In this document: piece after piece, positions 49,102 to 57,900 of the stretch
Layout of the letters: the number at the start of each line of letters is the position of its first letter
Numbering within the stretch: position 1 is the first letter of the stretch
Assembly: GCF_003545815.1 (NCBI RefSeq)
Contig: NZ_PDUW01000011.1
Span: 42,149 to 106,148 of the forward strand
From: Pusillimonas caeni
GTDB lineage: Bacteria; Pseudomonadota; Gammaproteobacteria; Burkholderiales; Burkholderiaceae_B
Direction: 5' to 3'
Length of the DNA: 64,000 nucleotides
The notes under the pieces: generated by a model
The model's database searches: none
What the model was told of the DNA's origin: nothing
The model's input: the letters and a program-made list of their open reading frames with translations, nothing else
Translations under genes and position numbers: made by a program

Positions 49102-50027
49102 ACGGAATCGGGAGGCGGTTCGGACTGGAACTCGGCCAGGCACCGGCCGACCACATCTTCCAGCCATTCCATGAAAACACGCACGCGGGGCGGCACGCGG
49201 CGGTCGGGATAGAGCAGGGTCAGCGGCAGCGGGGCGGCTCTGTATCGGGGCAGCACCTCTACCAGATCGCCGCTCGCCAGATGCGCGGCGCCGCCCAGCA
49301 AGGGCGCCTGGATCATGCCCAGCCCGGCCAGGCAGGCGGCCATGTAGGCGTCGGCATTATTGACGGTGAGCACGCCGCCCATCTCCACGGCGCGGCTGCG
49401 GCCGCGCTCGTGGTATTCCCAACCCAACGGCCGGGCGCCCAGCACGCTGGCGTAGTGCACCAGGCGATGCCGAGCCAGATCTTCGAGCCGCTGCGGCGTA
49501 CCGTAGCGGCTCAAGTAGGCGGGGCTGGCATAGTTGATCTGCGTCATGTGCCCCAGCGGGCGCCCCACCAAAGAGGAGTCGCGCGGCCCGCCGGCGCGCA
49601 GCACGCAATCGAAGCCCTCGCGCACCACGTCGACCAGCCTGTCGGTGCTGCTCAACTCGAGCGACAGGCCCGGATGCGCCAGAAGGAATTCGGGAAGGCG
49701 GGGAATCACCGCATGGCGGGCTATGCCCGAGGACATGTCGACGCGCAGGCGCCCGGCCAGTGCCACCGGCGTGCGCCGGAACATGCCCTGCAGGTCGTCG
49801 AGCCCGGCCAGGAGCTCCCTGCCTCGTTCGTATGCGGCCTGGCCTTCCTGCGTGAGCTGCACTTGGCGCGTGGTCCGCTGCAGCAATCGCGCGCCCAACT
49901 GGGCCTCGAGCTGCTGCACGGCCTTGGAGACAGTGGCTCGCGGCAGGTTGAGGGCCAGCGCCGCCTGGGTGAAGCTGGCCAGTTCGGCCACCTTCACGAA
50001 TACCTGCAAGGCGTCCATGCGATTCAT
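49098..50027 (-). CDS. LysR-family transcriptional regulator
   Basis: The 309-residue protein has an N-terminal winged helix (MDALQVFVKVAELASFTQAALALNLPRATVSKAVQQLEAQLGARLLQRTTRQVQLT, residues 4-60) and a LysR substrate domain (LRVDMSSGIARHAVIPRLPEFLLAHPGLSLELS). It resembles the subgroup often divergent from short-chain dehydrogenases or quinone reductases. It is divergent from the SDR gene at 50163 and overlaps the nikR end by 4 bp on the other strand. Confidence 0.93.
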   Translation of the reverse strand: MNRMDALQVFVKVAELASFTQAALALNLPRATVSKAVQQLEAQLGARLLQRTTRQVQLTQEGQAAYERGRELLAGLDDLQGMFRRTPVALAGRLRVDMSSGIARHAVIPRLPEFLLAHPGLSLELSSTDRLVDVVREGFDCVLRAGGPRDSSLVGRPLGHMTQINYASPAYLSRYGTPQRLEDLARHRLVHYASVLGARPLGWEYHERGRSRAVEMGGVLTVNNADAYMAACLAGLGMIQAPLLGGAAHLASGDLVEVLPRYRAAPLPLTLLYPDRRVPPRVRVFMEWLEDVVGRCLAEFQSEPPPDSV

Positions 50028-50044
50028 GACGCTATCCTTATTGT

Positions 50045-50066
50045 CTACACACTAACAACAGTGTAG
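50045..50066. promoter_or_regulatory. putative LysR-type binding site between divergent LysR and SDR genes
   Basis: CTACAC (50045-50050) and GTGTAG (50061-50066) form a perfect dyad around ten bases. It starts 17 bp upstream of the lysR ATG and lies about 100 bp from the SDR ATG, the usual position for autoregulation and target control. Confidence 0.55.
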
Positions 50067-50162
50067 TTCCAGAACCCCGGTTTATTGCCTTCATATACAT
50101 CAATAGACTCGTATCCACGAGGTGCCGATGTGCGGCATCCGATCAAGCAAAAAGGAACCACC

Positions 50163-50921
50163 ATGCAAGACAAGATCGCACTGATCACCGGCGGCAGCCG
50201 CGGCTTAGGCCGCAATACGGCCCTTCACGCCGCCCGCCGGGGCGCCGACATCATCCTCACCTACCGAAGCGGCGAACGCCAGGCGGAAGAGGCCGTGGCG
50301 GAGATCCGGGCCATGGGCCGTCGCGCCGCCGCCCTGCAGCTGGATGTTGCGGACGCAGCGAGCTTTGCCGGCTTCGCCGAACGGATCGGCCGGGAACTGG
50401 CCGCGCAGTGGCAGCGCGGCCAGTTCGATTTTCTGGTCAACAACGCGGGCATGGGCGTGTACGCATCCTATGCTGAAACCACACCGCAACAGTTCGATGA
50501 CCTGGTGAATGTGCACTTCAAGGGTCCGTTCTTCCTGACCCAGGCGCTGCTGCCGCTGATTGCCGATGGCGGGCGCATCGTCAATATATCCAGCGGCCTG
50601 ACCCGCTTCGCCCTGCCCGGTCATGCGGCCTACGCGTCGATGAAGGGCGCCATGGAGGTGCTCACGCGCTACCAGGCCAAGGAGCTGGGCGCGCGCGGCA
50701 TCGCCGTGAACATCGTTGCACCGGGCGCCATCGAGACCGACTTCGGCGGCGGCGCCGTGCGCGACGACCCCGAGCTCAACCGCTACCTCGCCGGCCAGAC
50801 GGCACTGGGCAGGGCGGGATTGCCGGACGACGTCGGCGGCGCCATCGCCGCCCTGCTGGGCGAAGGCAACCGCTGGGTGACGGCGCAGCGCATCGAGGTT
50901 TCGGGCGGGATGTTTCTGTAG
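50163..50921 (+). CDS. short-chain dehydrogenase/reductase
   Basis: The 252-residue SDR has the cofactor motif ITGGSRGLGRN (about 8-18), NNAGMGVYAS, the catalytic Ser in NISSGLTRF, YASMKGAMEVL (Tyr-x3-Lys) and VAPGAIETDFGGG. The basic residue and Ser in GGSRGLGR plus TYRSGER suggest NADP(H) use. The ATG at 50163 follows AAAAAGGA. It is likely controlled by the divergent LysR gene. Substrate unknown. Confidence 0.92.
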   Translation: MQDKIALITGGSRGLGRNTALHAARRGADIILTYRSGERQAEEAVAEIRAMGRRAAALQLDVADAASFAGFAERIGRELAAQWQRGQFDFLVNNAGMGVYASYAETTPQQFDDLVNVHFKGPFFLTQALLPLIADGGRIVNISSGLTRFALPGHAAYASMKGAMEVLTRYQAKELGARGIAVNIVAPGAIETDFGGGAVRDDPELNRYLAGQTALGRAGLPDDVGGAIAALLGEGNRWVTAQRIEVSGGMFL

Positions 50922-50926
50922 CGGGA

Positions 50927-52357
50927 TCAGGCCGCGGTATAAGCGGTCTTGACGATGGTGAAGAACTCGCGCGCGTAGCGCCCTTGCTCCCGGGGCCCGT
51001 AGCTGGAGCCTTTGCGGCCGCCGAAGGGCACGTGGTAGTCGACGCCGGCCGTAGGCACGTTGACCATCACCATGCCGGCCCGCACCGAGCGCTTGAAGTG
51101 GGTGGCATGCTTGAGCGAACGCGTGCAGATGCCCGAGCTCAGTCCGAACTCGGTATCGTTGGCCAGCGCCAGGGCATGTTCGTAGTCGTCGGCCGGGATC
51201 ACGCTGGCGACCGGGCCGAAGATTTCCTCCTGCGCAATACGCATCGAACTGGCGACGTCGGCAAAGACGGCGGGGCTGAAATAATAGCCCTCGGTATCCC
51301 GTTGCAGGCGCTCGCCGCCGCACAGCAGCCGCGCGCCTTCCTGGCGACCGATGTCTATGTAGGACAGGTCCTGTTCGAGCTGGGACGCCTCGCTGACCGG
51401 GCCGATCTGCGTGTCGGGACGCAGGGCGTGGCCCACCCGCAGCGCCTGGGTGCGATGGGCCAGTTCGCTGACGAAGCGGTCGTAGATGCCGCGCTGGACG
51501 ATGATGCGGCTGCTGGCCGTGCAGCGCTGGCCCGTGGAGTAGAAAGCGCCCTGTATGGTGCAGTCGAGCGCGACCTCGAGGTCGGCGTCGTCCAGCACGA
51601 CCAGCGGGTTCTTGCCGCCCAGTTCGAGCTGCACCTTTTTCTGGCGGGCCGCCGCCTGCTGCAGCACCTGGCGGCCGGTGGACACGGAGCCGGTGAAGGT
51701 AATGGCCTCGACGCGGGGGTCTTCGATGAAGGCGGCGCCCACGATCGAGCCGCGTCCCATGACCAGATTGAACACGCCGGCGGGCAGGCCGCTGCGGCTG
51801 ATGATCTCGGCCAGCGCCCAGCCCGAGCCGGGAACCAGGTCGGCCGGCTTGAACACCACGCAATTGCCATAGGCCAGGGCGGGCGCGATCTTCCAGGCGG
51901 GGATGGCGATGGGGAAGTTCCAGGGCGTAATGATGCCCACGACGCCGATGGGTTCGCGCGACACCTCGACCTGGATGCCCGGGCGCACCGATGCCAGCGA
52001 CTCGCCTTCGATGCGCAGCGCTTCGCCGGCGAAGAACTTGAATATCTGGCCCGCGCGGCCCACCTCGGCGATGCCTTCGGGCAGTGTCTTGCCTTCTTCG
52101 CGCGCCAGCAGTTCGCCCAGTTCGCTCTTGCGCGCCAGCAGTTCGCTGCCGATCATGTCCAGCGCGTCGAAGCGCTGTTGCGGCGTGCTGAGCGACCAGG
52201 CGGGCCAGGCGGCGTGCGCGGCTTCCAGCGCCATGTCCACGTCGGCGGCGCTGGCGCGTACGTACTCGCCCACGACGTCGGACAGATCCGACGGATTGAT
52301 GTTCTGCTGAACGTTGTCACTCCCGGTCCATTGTCCGGCGATCCAATTCTCGTGCAT
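50927..52357 (-). CDS. aldehyde dehydrogenase, 2,5-dioxopentanoate (alpha-ketoglutarate semialdehyde) type
   Basis: The 476-residue NAD(P)-dependent enzyme has VVGIITPWNFPIAIPAWKIAPALAYGN, the general-base Glu in LELGGKNPLVVLDDAD, the catalytic Cys in STGQRCTASSR (about 280) and FGGRKGSSYGPREQG near the C-terminus. The last segment and overall pattern fit the ketoglutarate semialdehyde dehydrogenase group, though other aldehydes are possible. It converges on the SDR gene (5-bp gap) and stands alone. Confidence 0.88.
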   Translation of the reverse strand: MHENWIAGQWTGSDNVQQNINPSDLSDVVGEYVRASAADVDMALEAAHAAWPAWSLSTPQQRFDALDMIGSELLARKSELGELLAREEGKTLPEGIAEVGRAGQIFKFFAGEALRIEGESLASVRPGIQVEVSREPIGVVGIITPWNFPIAIPAWKIAPALAYGNCVVFKPADLVPGSGWALAEIISRSGLPAGVFNLVMGRGSIVGAAFIEDPRVEAITFTGSVSTGRQVLQQAAARQKKVQLELGGKNPLVVLDDADLEVALDCTIQGAFYSTGQRCTASSRIIVQRGIYDRFVSELAHRTQALRVGHALRPDTQIGPVSEASQLEQDLSYIDIGRQEGARLLCGGERLQRDTEGYYFSPAVFADVASSMRIAQEEIFGPVASVIPADDYEHALALANDTEFGLSSGICTRSLKHATHFKRSVRAGMVMVNVPTAGVDYHVPFGGRKGSSYGPREQGRYAREFFTIVKTAYTAA

Positions 52358-52431
52358 GGGGCGGTTTCCGTTTGGGTGTGCGAAGGGATGACAGAATACT
52401 GCCTATCGCAGCCAAGGCGCTATTGCCTGTT

Positions 52432-52755
52432 TCAGCGTTCCAGCTCGTCCAGCTTGCCGGTCTTGTCCTTCCATTCCTCGGCATCGGGCAGCGGGCCCAC
52501 GCTGCGGGAGATGACCTCCCATTGCTGGGCCAGCTCGGCGTTGATCTCGATGAAGTGCGTCTGGTCCGCCGGCAGGTCTTCTTCGGCGTAGATCGCCTCG
52601 ACGGGGCACTCGGCCACGCACACGGCGCAGTCTATGCATTCGTCGGGATCGATGACGAGGAAATTCGGGCCGGCGTGGAAACAGTCGACGGGACAGACGT
52701 CGACGCAGTCGGTGTAGCGGCAGCGTATACAGGCTTCGGTGACGACGTGGGTCAT
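52432..52755 (-). CDS. fdxA: 7Fe ferredoxin
   Basis: The 107-residue ferredoxin has [18 protein letters not shown] (residues 9-26) for one 3Fe-4S and part of the 4Fe-4S cluster, and [16 protein letters not shown] (40-55) for the other. The long C-terminal tail ([18 protein letters not shown]) is typical of Azotobacter-type ferredoxin I. It could feed electrons to the iron-sulfur enzymes nearby, but it is also a common housekeeping gene. Confidence 0.94.
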   Translation of the reverse strand: MTHVVTEACIRCRYTDCVDVCPVDCFHAGPNFLVIDPDECIDCAVCVAECPVEAIYAEEDLPADQTHFIEINAELAQQWEVISRSVGPLPDAEEWKDKTGKLDELER

Positions 52756-52819
52756 GGTGAACCTATCTTAAAATGGATTCGGACGATGATTTCCGGCGTA
52801 TCGTAGTGTATTCAATGAA

Positions 52820-52873
52820 TGTAGTAAACACCAAATTTTTCGGTATTGACTACATTTTTTTGTTAGGTAGAAT
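52820..52873 (+). promoter_or_regulatory. promoter and overlapping TetR-type operator pair before the TetR gene
   Basis: TTGACT (52846-52851) and TAGAAT (52868-52873) are 16 bp apart and fit a sigma-70 promoter. TGTAGTAAACACCAAA (52820-52835) and TTCGGTATTGACTACA (52839-52854) each keep one half of TGTAGT-N4-ACTACA. They are 19 bp apart, the same spacing as the pair at 53787. The second overlaps the -35 element, consistent with autorepression. Confidence 0.55.
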
Positions 52874-52901
52874 CTGGATGGGTCTGAACCCTCAAGCCTT
52901 C

Positions 52902-53702
52902 ATGCCCATGCCCACCAACGCGCGCAAGAAAGCCATCGCCCCCGAAGAAGGCCCGCGCGCCGTGCCTTCCGACGCCCGCTTGCCGCCTTCCAAGGGGGCG
53001 TCTGCCTCGAAGCGCGCCGGGGGCAGAAAAAGCTCGGCCGAGGGCGTGCGGGGCAAGGCTTCGATACACGTGGCCACCCAGGTCCGCGCCCACAAGACCC
53101 GCGAGGCCATCCTGAAGGCGGCCACCCGCGTCTTCGCGCGCAACGGTTTCACCGACGGCAAGATCGAAAGCATCTCGCGCCTGTCGCGCACCCACGACCG
53201 CATGATCTACTACTACTTCGGCAGCAAGGCGCAATTGTTCGTCGAAGTACTGGAAACGGCCTACGAAAAAATGAACGAGGCCGAAGCAAAGATCGACATC
53301 GACCTGAGCGAGCCGGTCGATGCGCTGACCACCGTCGTGCATTTCGTGTGGCAGTACTACCTCGACCATCCTGAATTCATCACCCTGCTCAACAGCGAAA
53401 ACCTGCTCAAGGGAAGGCACATCAAGAAGTCGGCGCGCGCCAGCCAGTTGTCCTCGCCCGCGGTCGCCATCCTGGACGACGTCCTGCGCTCGGGCGTCCA
53501 GCTGGGCCTGTTCCGCTCCGACAAGACCGCGCGCGACCTCTACATCGAGATCGCGGCCCTGGGCTATTTCTATCTGTCCAACCGCTACACGCTCAGCGTC
53601 TTCCTGAACTCCGACCTGCGCGGCAAAGGCGAGCTCGAGCACTGGAAATCCGTCATCACCGACACCGTCCTGCGCAGCGTGCTGCTCAAGCTGCCTGAGT
53701 AA
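52902..53702 (+). CDS. TetR-family transcriptional regulator 1
   Basis: The protein has an Ala/Lys-rich head of about 60 residues, then a TetR helix-turn-helix (KTREAILKAATRVFARNGFTDGKIESISRLSRTHDRMIYYYFGSKAQLFVEVLE). A C-terminal ligand domain follows, with TLLNSENLLKGRHIKKS and GYFYLSNRYTLSVFLN. I chose the ATG at 52902 (266 residues) because the promoter at 52846-52873 leaves little room for earlier starts; 52878 and 52908 are alternatives. It is a close relative of the TetR gene at 60377. Both probably bind TGTAGT-N4-ACTACA sites around this island. Confidence 0.88.
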   Translation: MPMPTNARKKAIAPEEGPRAVPSDARLPPSKGASASKRAGGRKSSAEGVRGKASIHVATQVRAHKTREAILKAATRVFARNGFTDGKIESISRLSRTHDRMIYYYFGSKAQLFVEVLETAYEKMNEAEAKIDIDLSEPVDALTTVVHFVWQYYLDHPEFITLLNSENLLKGRHIKKSARASQLSSPAVAILDDVLRSGVQLGLFRSDKTARDLYIEIAALGYFYLSNRYTLSVFLNSDLRGKGELEHWKSVITDTVLRSVLLKLPE

Positions 53703-53786
53703 ACGGCCGTCGCGCAACGAGCCGAACTCTAAGGGTTGAAACCGTCTTGTCGCGCCATGGCTTTTACGCTAATATCAAGCAGTAAA

Positions 53787-53821
53787 TGTAGTAACCACTA
53801 CAATTTATAGTAAGCACTACA
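53787..53821. promoter_or_regulatory. tandem TetR-type operators before the reductase operon
   Basis: TGTAGTAACCACTACA (53787-53802) is a perfect dyad with 6-bp arms. TATAGTAAGCACTACA (53806-53821) is a near copy 19 bp further on. They end 75 bp before the ATG at 53897. A related site lies in the other TetR promoter at 61187. Confidence 0.75.
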
Positions 53822-53896
53822 TTCAGTTTTCAGGCGGATGGCGTCACCGGGCCTGGATGTGGCGCGGTTCGATACCCAAGCAAGGAGTCGCCGGCA

Positions 53897-55498
53897 ATGA
53901 CCGAACATACCAAAGTGGACCACAGCTCCGACAACCTGGACGAGACCATGCCGTCCACGCCCGGCCCCACCGTGCTCGAGAAGTCCAAGCCGCGCAGCGC
54001 CAACATGGCGGCCAACAAGGTCGAGTGCAATGCCTGTCCGGTTCTGTGCCAGATCACCGAGGGCCGCACGGGCGCCTGTGATCGCTGGGGCAACGTCGAG
54101 GGAGTACTGACGCGCATCGACCCGGTCATTCTCATGCGCCGTCCCTTCGGGCCGCCCGCGTCGCCGGCCTCGCGCCTGGAGGCGGAAGCCCGGGCCGAGG
54201 GCGATGTCGCCGTGCAGGAGGCGTCGGCGGCCACCGGACTGGTGCCCGAAACCGACCTGTTCGTCAGCGGCGTCGGCTCGGGAACCACTTATCCCGACTA
54301 CAAGCCCGCGCCCTTCATCGTGGCCTCCAAGGCCGACGGCGTCGACATGGTCACCGTGGTGACAGAAGGCATATTCAGCTATTGCAGCTTCAAGGTAAAG
54401 ATCGACACCGACCGCTACCTGGGCCCCGAGCAGTCCAACATCCGCCACAAGGGCGAGATCGTCGGCCACGTCACCACGGCCGAATACGGCTCGCAGATGC
54501 TTTCCCTGGGGGGAGTGCACCACCTTACGGGCGGCAGCAAGAAAGAAGGCCGCATCACCTGCGATGTGATGATGGCGCTGGGCAACAAGCAGGCGGTCGA
54601 GCTCAGCATCGACGGCGGGGCGCAGCTGGTGGTGCAGGCGGGCAAGGCGCCCATCGTCGACGGCGTCGAAGAAAAACGCATGCGCGTGGGCTGCGGATCG
54701 GCCGCCATCGGCATTTTCGCCAAGCAGTGGTACGGCCATACGGACGAGGTGGTGGTGGTGGACGACCACATCACCGGCGTGCTTACCGAGCACCAGGCCG
54801 GCCGCTGCCTGGACATTCCGCTCTCGGGCATCAAGATGAAGGGGCGCAAGTCGACGCCGGGGCGCTACTTTCAGGTGGCCAACCCGGGCAACGGCTGGGG
54901 CGGCACCGACATCTCCGACCCCCTTTCCATCATCGAGGGCTTCGACCCCGAAGTGGCCCGGCCGGGCCTGCGCCTGCTCATCACCTCCACCACGGGCGAG
55001 CATGCCGAATACTACGAACTGGACGACTCCCTGCAGCCGCAGCGCAAGCCCATGCCCGCGCCCCTGCAGAAAACGGTCGACCGCATCGGCGAGAACTGCG
55101 AGCCGTCGCTGGCCAGTGTCCTGTTCCTCGGCGGGGCGGGGGGGTCCCTGCGCGCCGGCGTCACCGAAAACCCCATCTGGCTCACCAATTCCATCAAGAA
55201 GTCCCTGGTCAACGTCACCTGCGGCGGCGCGCCTGCCTACATCTGGGCGGGCGGCGGCATCACCGTCATGGTCGACGTCATGCGCATGCCCGACAACTCT
55301 TTCGGCTATGTGCCCACGCCCGCCATCGTGGCCCCCATCGAGTTCAGCATGCGGCTCAGCGACTACGAGCGCCTGGGCGGTCACGTAGGCGACGTGCAGG
55401 CCATCGGCGACGTGCTGGCCAGGGCCAACCACCGCATCATCGACTGGGTCGACGGCGCAAGCCCCTGGCCCATCGCCGGCAAGCCCGTGTTGGGCTAG
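53897..55498 (+). CDS. 6-hydroxynicotinate reductase-like iron-sulfur flavoprotein
   Basis: The 533-residue protein matches the 6-hydroxynicotinate reductase (Hnr) family known from nicotinate fermentation in Eubacterium barkeri. There Hnr reduces 6-hydroxynicotinate to 1,4,5,6-tetrahydro-6-oxonicotinate and carries covalent flavin and Fe-S clusters. An N-terminal cluster site is visible (CNACPVLCQITEGRTGACDRWG, about 43-64), with further Cys in FSYCSF, VGCGSAA, AGRCLDI and VTCGGAP. The ATG follows AAGGAG by 9 bases. The enamidase-like gene in the same operon supports the family call. The substrate in this organism, and how an oxygen-sensitive reductase works beside an oxygenase, are unknown. 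Confidence 0.82.
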   Translation: MTEHTKVDHSSDNLDETMPSTPGPTVLEKSKPRSANMAANKVECNACPVLCQITEGRTGACDRWGNVEGVLTRIDPVILMRRPFGPPASPASRLEAEARAEGDVAVQEASAATGLVPETDLFVSGVGSGTTYPDYKPAPFIVASKADGVDMVTVVTEGIFSYCSFKVKIDTDRYLGPEQSNIRHKGEIVGHVTTAEYGSQMLSLGGVHHLTGGSKKEGRITCDVMMALGNKQAVELSIDGGAQLVVQAGKAPIVDGVEEKRMRVGCGSAAIGIFAKQWYGHTDEVVVVDDHITGVLTEHQAGRCLDIPLSGIKMKGRKSTPGRYFQVANPGNGWGGTDISDPLSIIEGFDPEVARPGLRLLITSTTGEHAEYYELDDSLQPQRKPMPAPLQKTVDRIGENCEPSLASVLFLGGAGGSLRAGVTENPIWLTNSIKKSLVNVTCGGAPAYIWAGGGITVMVDVMRMPDNSFGYVPTPAIVAPIEFSMRLSDYERLGGHVGDVQAIGDVLARANHRIIDWVDGASPWPIAGKPVLG

Positions 55499-55505
55499 GA
55501 CGGGC

Positions 55506-56516
55506 GTGAGCAGGCCTGTGTCCATTCCCTCCATGGCGGCCGCCGTGGCGGCCCCCCATCCGTCGGGGGCCGCATGCGCGATGCTGCAGGACGGCCGCTG
55601 GCATTTCCAGCATGGGCCCATCGACCTCGTCATCGGCGTCGATGGGTCTTCGGACGCCGTCCACGCCGCCATTCCGGGCGCCTGGCAGCGCTTCACGCAG
55701 ATACTGCCCGAACTCGCCGGCGAACTGGCCTGGCTGCGCAGGCCTGCCGGGCAGGGCACACAAGCGCAAGGCCGGGTCGCCGCCCGCATGCTTGCGGCAT
55801 GCCGGCCTTATGCCGCGCAGGTCTTCGTGACGCCGATGGCCGCCGTGGCGGGCTCGGTGGCCGACGAGCTCATCGGTTTCTTTTCGGCTCAGGCAGGCAT
55901 CGAACGCGCCTATATCAACAACGGCGGCGACATTGCGCTGCATATCGGGCCGGACCGGACGTATCGCATCGGCTTGTTCTCCGACCTGGGCCGTGTCGGC
56001 CACCTTCCGCCGGGCCTGGACGGGGCCTTCGAAATCACGGCCGGCATGCCGGTGCGCGGCGTCGCCACCAGCGGATGGCGCGGTCGCAGCTTCAGCATGG
56101 GCATCGCCGACAGCGTGACGGTGCTGGCTGCCGACGCGGCCCAGGCCGATGTGGCCGCCACGCTGGTCGCCAACCAGGTGTTCGTCGATCATGCCGCAGT
56201 ACGGCGCGCGCCGGCCGACACGCTCAAGGACGACACCGACCTGGGCTCCCGCCTCGTCACCGTGGACGTGGGGCCGCTGCCTCGCGCCGCCATCGATCAG
56301 GCGCTCGGCTTCGGAGCCGCCTATGCGCAGCGCCTGTGCGACGACGGCTCTATCCATGGGGCGGTACTGATGCTGCAAGGCTCGGTGCGCACCGTGGGCA
56401 TCGCCTGCGGTCCGGATGCGCTGGAGTCCGGCCCGCGCCCGCTCACTCAATTCAAAGCGATGGAGGGGCGCGCCAGCCTCTCCGGAATGCAACGACAAAA
56501 GGAAAGCCATGTCTGA
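55506..56516 (+). CDS. UPF0280 family protein (ApbE-like fold)
   Basis: The 336-residue product starts at a GTG 7 bp after the reductase gene and belongs to UPF0280, related to the ApbE flavin transferases. The ApbE-like stretch AYINNGGDIALHIGPD (about 136-151) is present, followed by GLFSDLG and a Ser/Gly-rich strand. It has no signal peptide, so it would act in the cytoplasm. Because Hnr-type reductases carry covalent flavin, this protein is a candidate flavin-attaching partner of the gene before it; this is inference. It overlaps the next gene by 8 bp. Confidence 0.75.
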   Translation: MSRPVSIPSMAAAVAAPHPSGAACAMLQDGRWHFQHGPIDLVIGVDGSSDAVHAAIPGAWQRFTQILPELAGELAWLRRPAGQGTQAQGRVAARMLAACRPYAAQVFVTPMAAVAGSVADELIGFFSAQAGIERAYINNGGDIALHIGPDRTYRIGLFSDLGRVGHLPPGLDGAFEITAGMPVRGVATSGWRGRSFSMGIADSVTVLAADAAQADVAATLVANQVFVDHAAVRRAPADTLKDDTDLGSRLVTVDVGPLPRAAIDQALGFGAAYAQRLCDDGSIHGAVLMLQGSVRTVGIACGPDALESGPRPLTQFKAMEGRASLSGMQRQKESHV

Positions 56517-57162
56517 CTTGATCGAAGTACGCCAGGTCCTGACCGAAGTGGAGACCATCTTCCACGAGTTCGGGCCCAGGGATAAAAAGCCCTTGATCCG
56601 CGGCACGGTCGCGGCGGTGCTCAAGAACCCCTACGCCGGGCGCTACGAAGAGAACATCCTGCCCATGATGGAAGAGCTCAACGACGTAGGGCTGGACATG
56701 GCCAGGCGGCTGGTGGCCGCCATGGGCGTCGAACCCGACGATATCGAGAGCTATGGCAAGGGCTCCATCGTCGGCGGCGCCGGCGAGCTCGAGCATGGCG
56801 CGCTGTGGCACGTGCCAGGCGGCTACGCCATGCGCGAACTGCTGGGATGGAAGGGCGACCGCTCGTCCTACAAGCAGGGCCAAAGCTCCGGCCCCAAGGG
56901 CCTGGAGATGGGCCGCGCCCTGTCCATCGTGCCGTCCACCAAGAAAGTGGGTGGCCCGGGCACCCGGCTGGACGTTCCCCTCACCCACGTCACCGCCAGC
57001 TATGTGCGTGGCCATTTCGACGCGATGGAGGTCCATGTGCCGGGGGCGCCGGCGGCGGACGAGATCGTGTTCGTCCTGGTCATGACGACCGGCGAACGCA
57101 TACACCAGCGCGTGGGCGGCCTGCGCCCGGAACAGATCAGCAAGTACGACGGCCTGCGTTGA
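56509..57162 (+). CDS. DUF1185 ('amino acid synthesis') family protein, copy 1
   Basis: The ATG at 56509 has AAAGGA 7 bases upstream and gives 217 residues. The family core is present: RGTVAAVLKNPYAGRYEENILPMMEELNDVG, VEPDDIESYGKGSIVGGAGELEHGAL, and the C-terminal SYVRGHFDAMEVHVPGAPAADEIVFVLVMTTGERIHQRVGGL. The biochemical function of DUF1185 is not known to me. Its close pairing with a second copy 68 bp downstream suggests a heteromeric enzyme. It overlaps UPF0280. Confidence 0.82.
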   Translation: MSDLIEVRQVLTEVETIFHEFGPRDKKPLIRGTVAAVLKNPYAGRYEENILPMMEELNDVGLDMARRLVAAMGVEPDDIESYGKGSIVGGAGELEHGALWHVPGGYAMRELLGWKGDRSSYKQGQSSGPKGLEMGRALSIVPSTKKVGGPGTRLDVPLTHVTASYVRGHFDAMEVHVPGAPAADEIVFVLVMTTGERIHQRVGGLRPEQISKYDGLR

Positions 57163-57230
57163 TCGCCGCATCCCGGTCGTAGCGATCGATCCGGGCCATG
57201 TGGCAACATTGAATACACGAGGAGAAATAC

Positions 57231-57815
57231 ATGTCAGCAAACATCCGCAAACTGGTGGTCGTGGTCGATGAAACCCGCGTCGAAATGGGTCGGCGCATCG
57301 AGCCGGCGACCCGCCGCGCGGTCGCCATGGCCGTCATCGAGAATCCCTATTCCGGGCGCTACGCCGAGAACCTCGACGAGCTGACCGCCATCGGCGAAGA
57401 GCTGGGCGGCCTTCTGGGCGAACAGTGCGTCAAGGCCCTGGGCATCCAGCCCGAACAGGCCGAGAGCTATGGCAAGGCGGCCATCGTCGGCGAGGCGGGC
57501 GAGCTCGAGCATGCCGCCGCCATCCTGCATCCCAAGCTCGGCGCGCCGCTGCGCAAGGCGGTCCAGAAGGGCGCGGCCTTGGTACCCTCGTCCAAAAAAA
57601 TGGGCGGCATCGGGGCGGCCATCGACGTGCCGCTGGGCCACAAGGACGCGGCGTTCGTGCGCAGCCATTTCGACGCGGTCGAAGCGCGCGTTTCCGATGC
57701 GCCTCGCGCCAACGAGATCGTGGTCGCCGTCGCGGTCACCGATTCGGGCCGGCCGCTGCCGCGCGTGGGCGGTTTGCAGGTCAGCGAGATCAAGGGCGAG
57801 GACGGCCTGCGCTAG
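57231..57815 (+). CDS. DUF1185 ('amino acid synthesis') family protein, copy 2
   Basis: The 194-residue protein shares the copy 1 core: AVIENPYSGRYAENLDELTAIGEELG, IQPEQAESYGKAAIVGEAGELEHAAAILH, SSKKMGGIGAAIDVPLGHKDAAFVRSHFDAVEARV and LPRVGGLQVSEIKGEDGLR. It lacks the 20-residue insert GMKGDRSSYKQG-like segment (GWKGDRSSYKQGQSSGPKG) found in copy 1. A GAGGAG site precedes the ATG. The pair probably acts together on the substrate or product of the reductase/amidohydrolase steps, but the reaction is unknown. Confidence 0.82.
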   Translation: MSANIRKLVVVVDETRVEMGRRIEPATRRAVAMAVIENPYSGRYAENLDELTAIGEELGGLLGEQCVKALGIQPEQAESYGKAAIVGEAGELEHAAAILHPKLGAPLRKAVQKGAALVPSSKKMGGIGAAIDVPLGHKDAAFVRSHFDAVEARVSDAPRANEIVVAVAVTDSGRPLPRVGGLQVSEIKGEDGLR

Positions 57816-57900
57816 GCCGCAGCGCGCCGCATCGCGATCACGGCCATGGGCCGGCGGACGCGATGCGGCGTCCCGCATCGACACAGAAAGGAGAGTAAAC

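Noticed and set aside
53798..55789. 663-codon open frame on the - strand opposite the reductase
   Set aside because: Shadow of the Fe-S reductase frame; composition is His/Gly/Val-rich without motifs.
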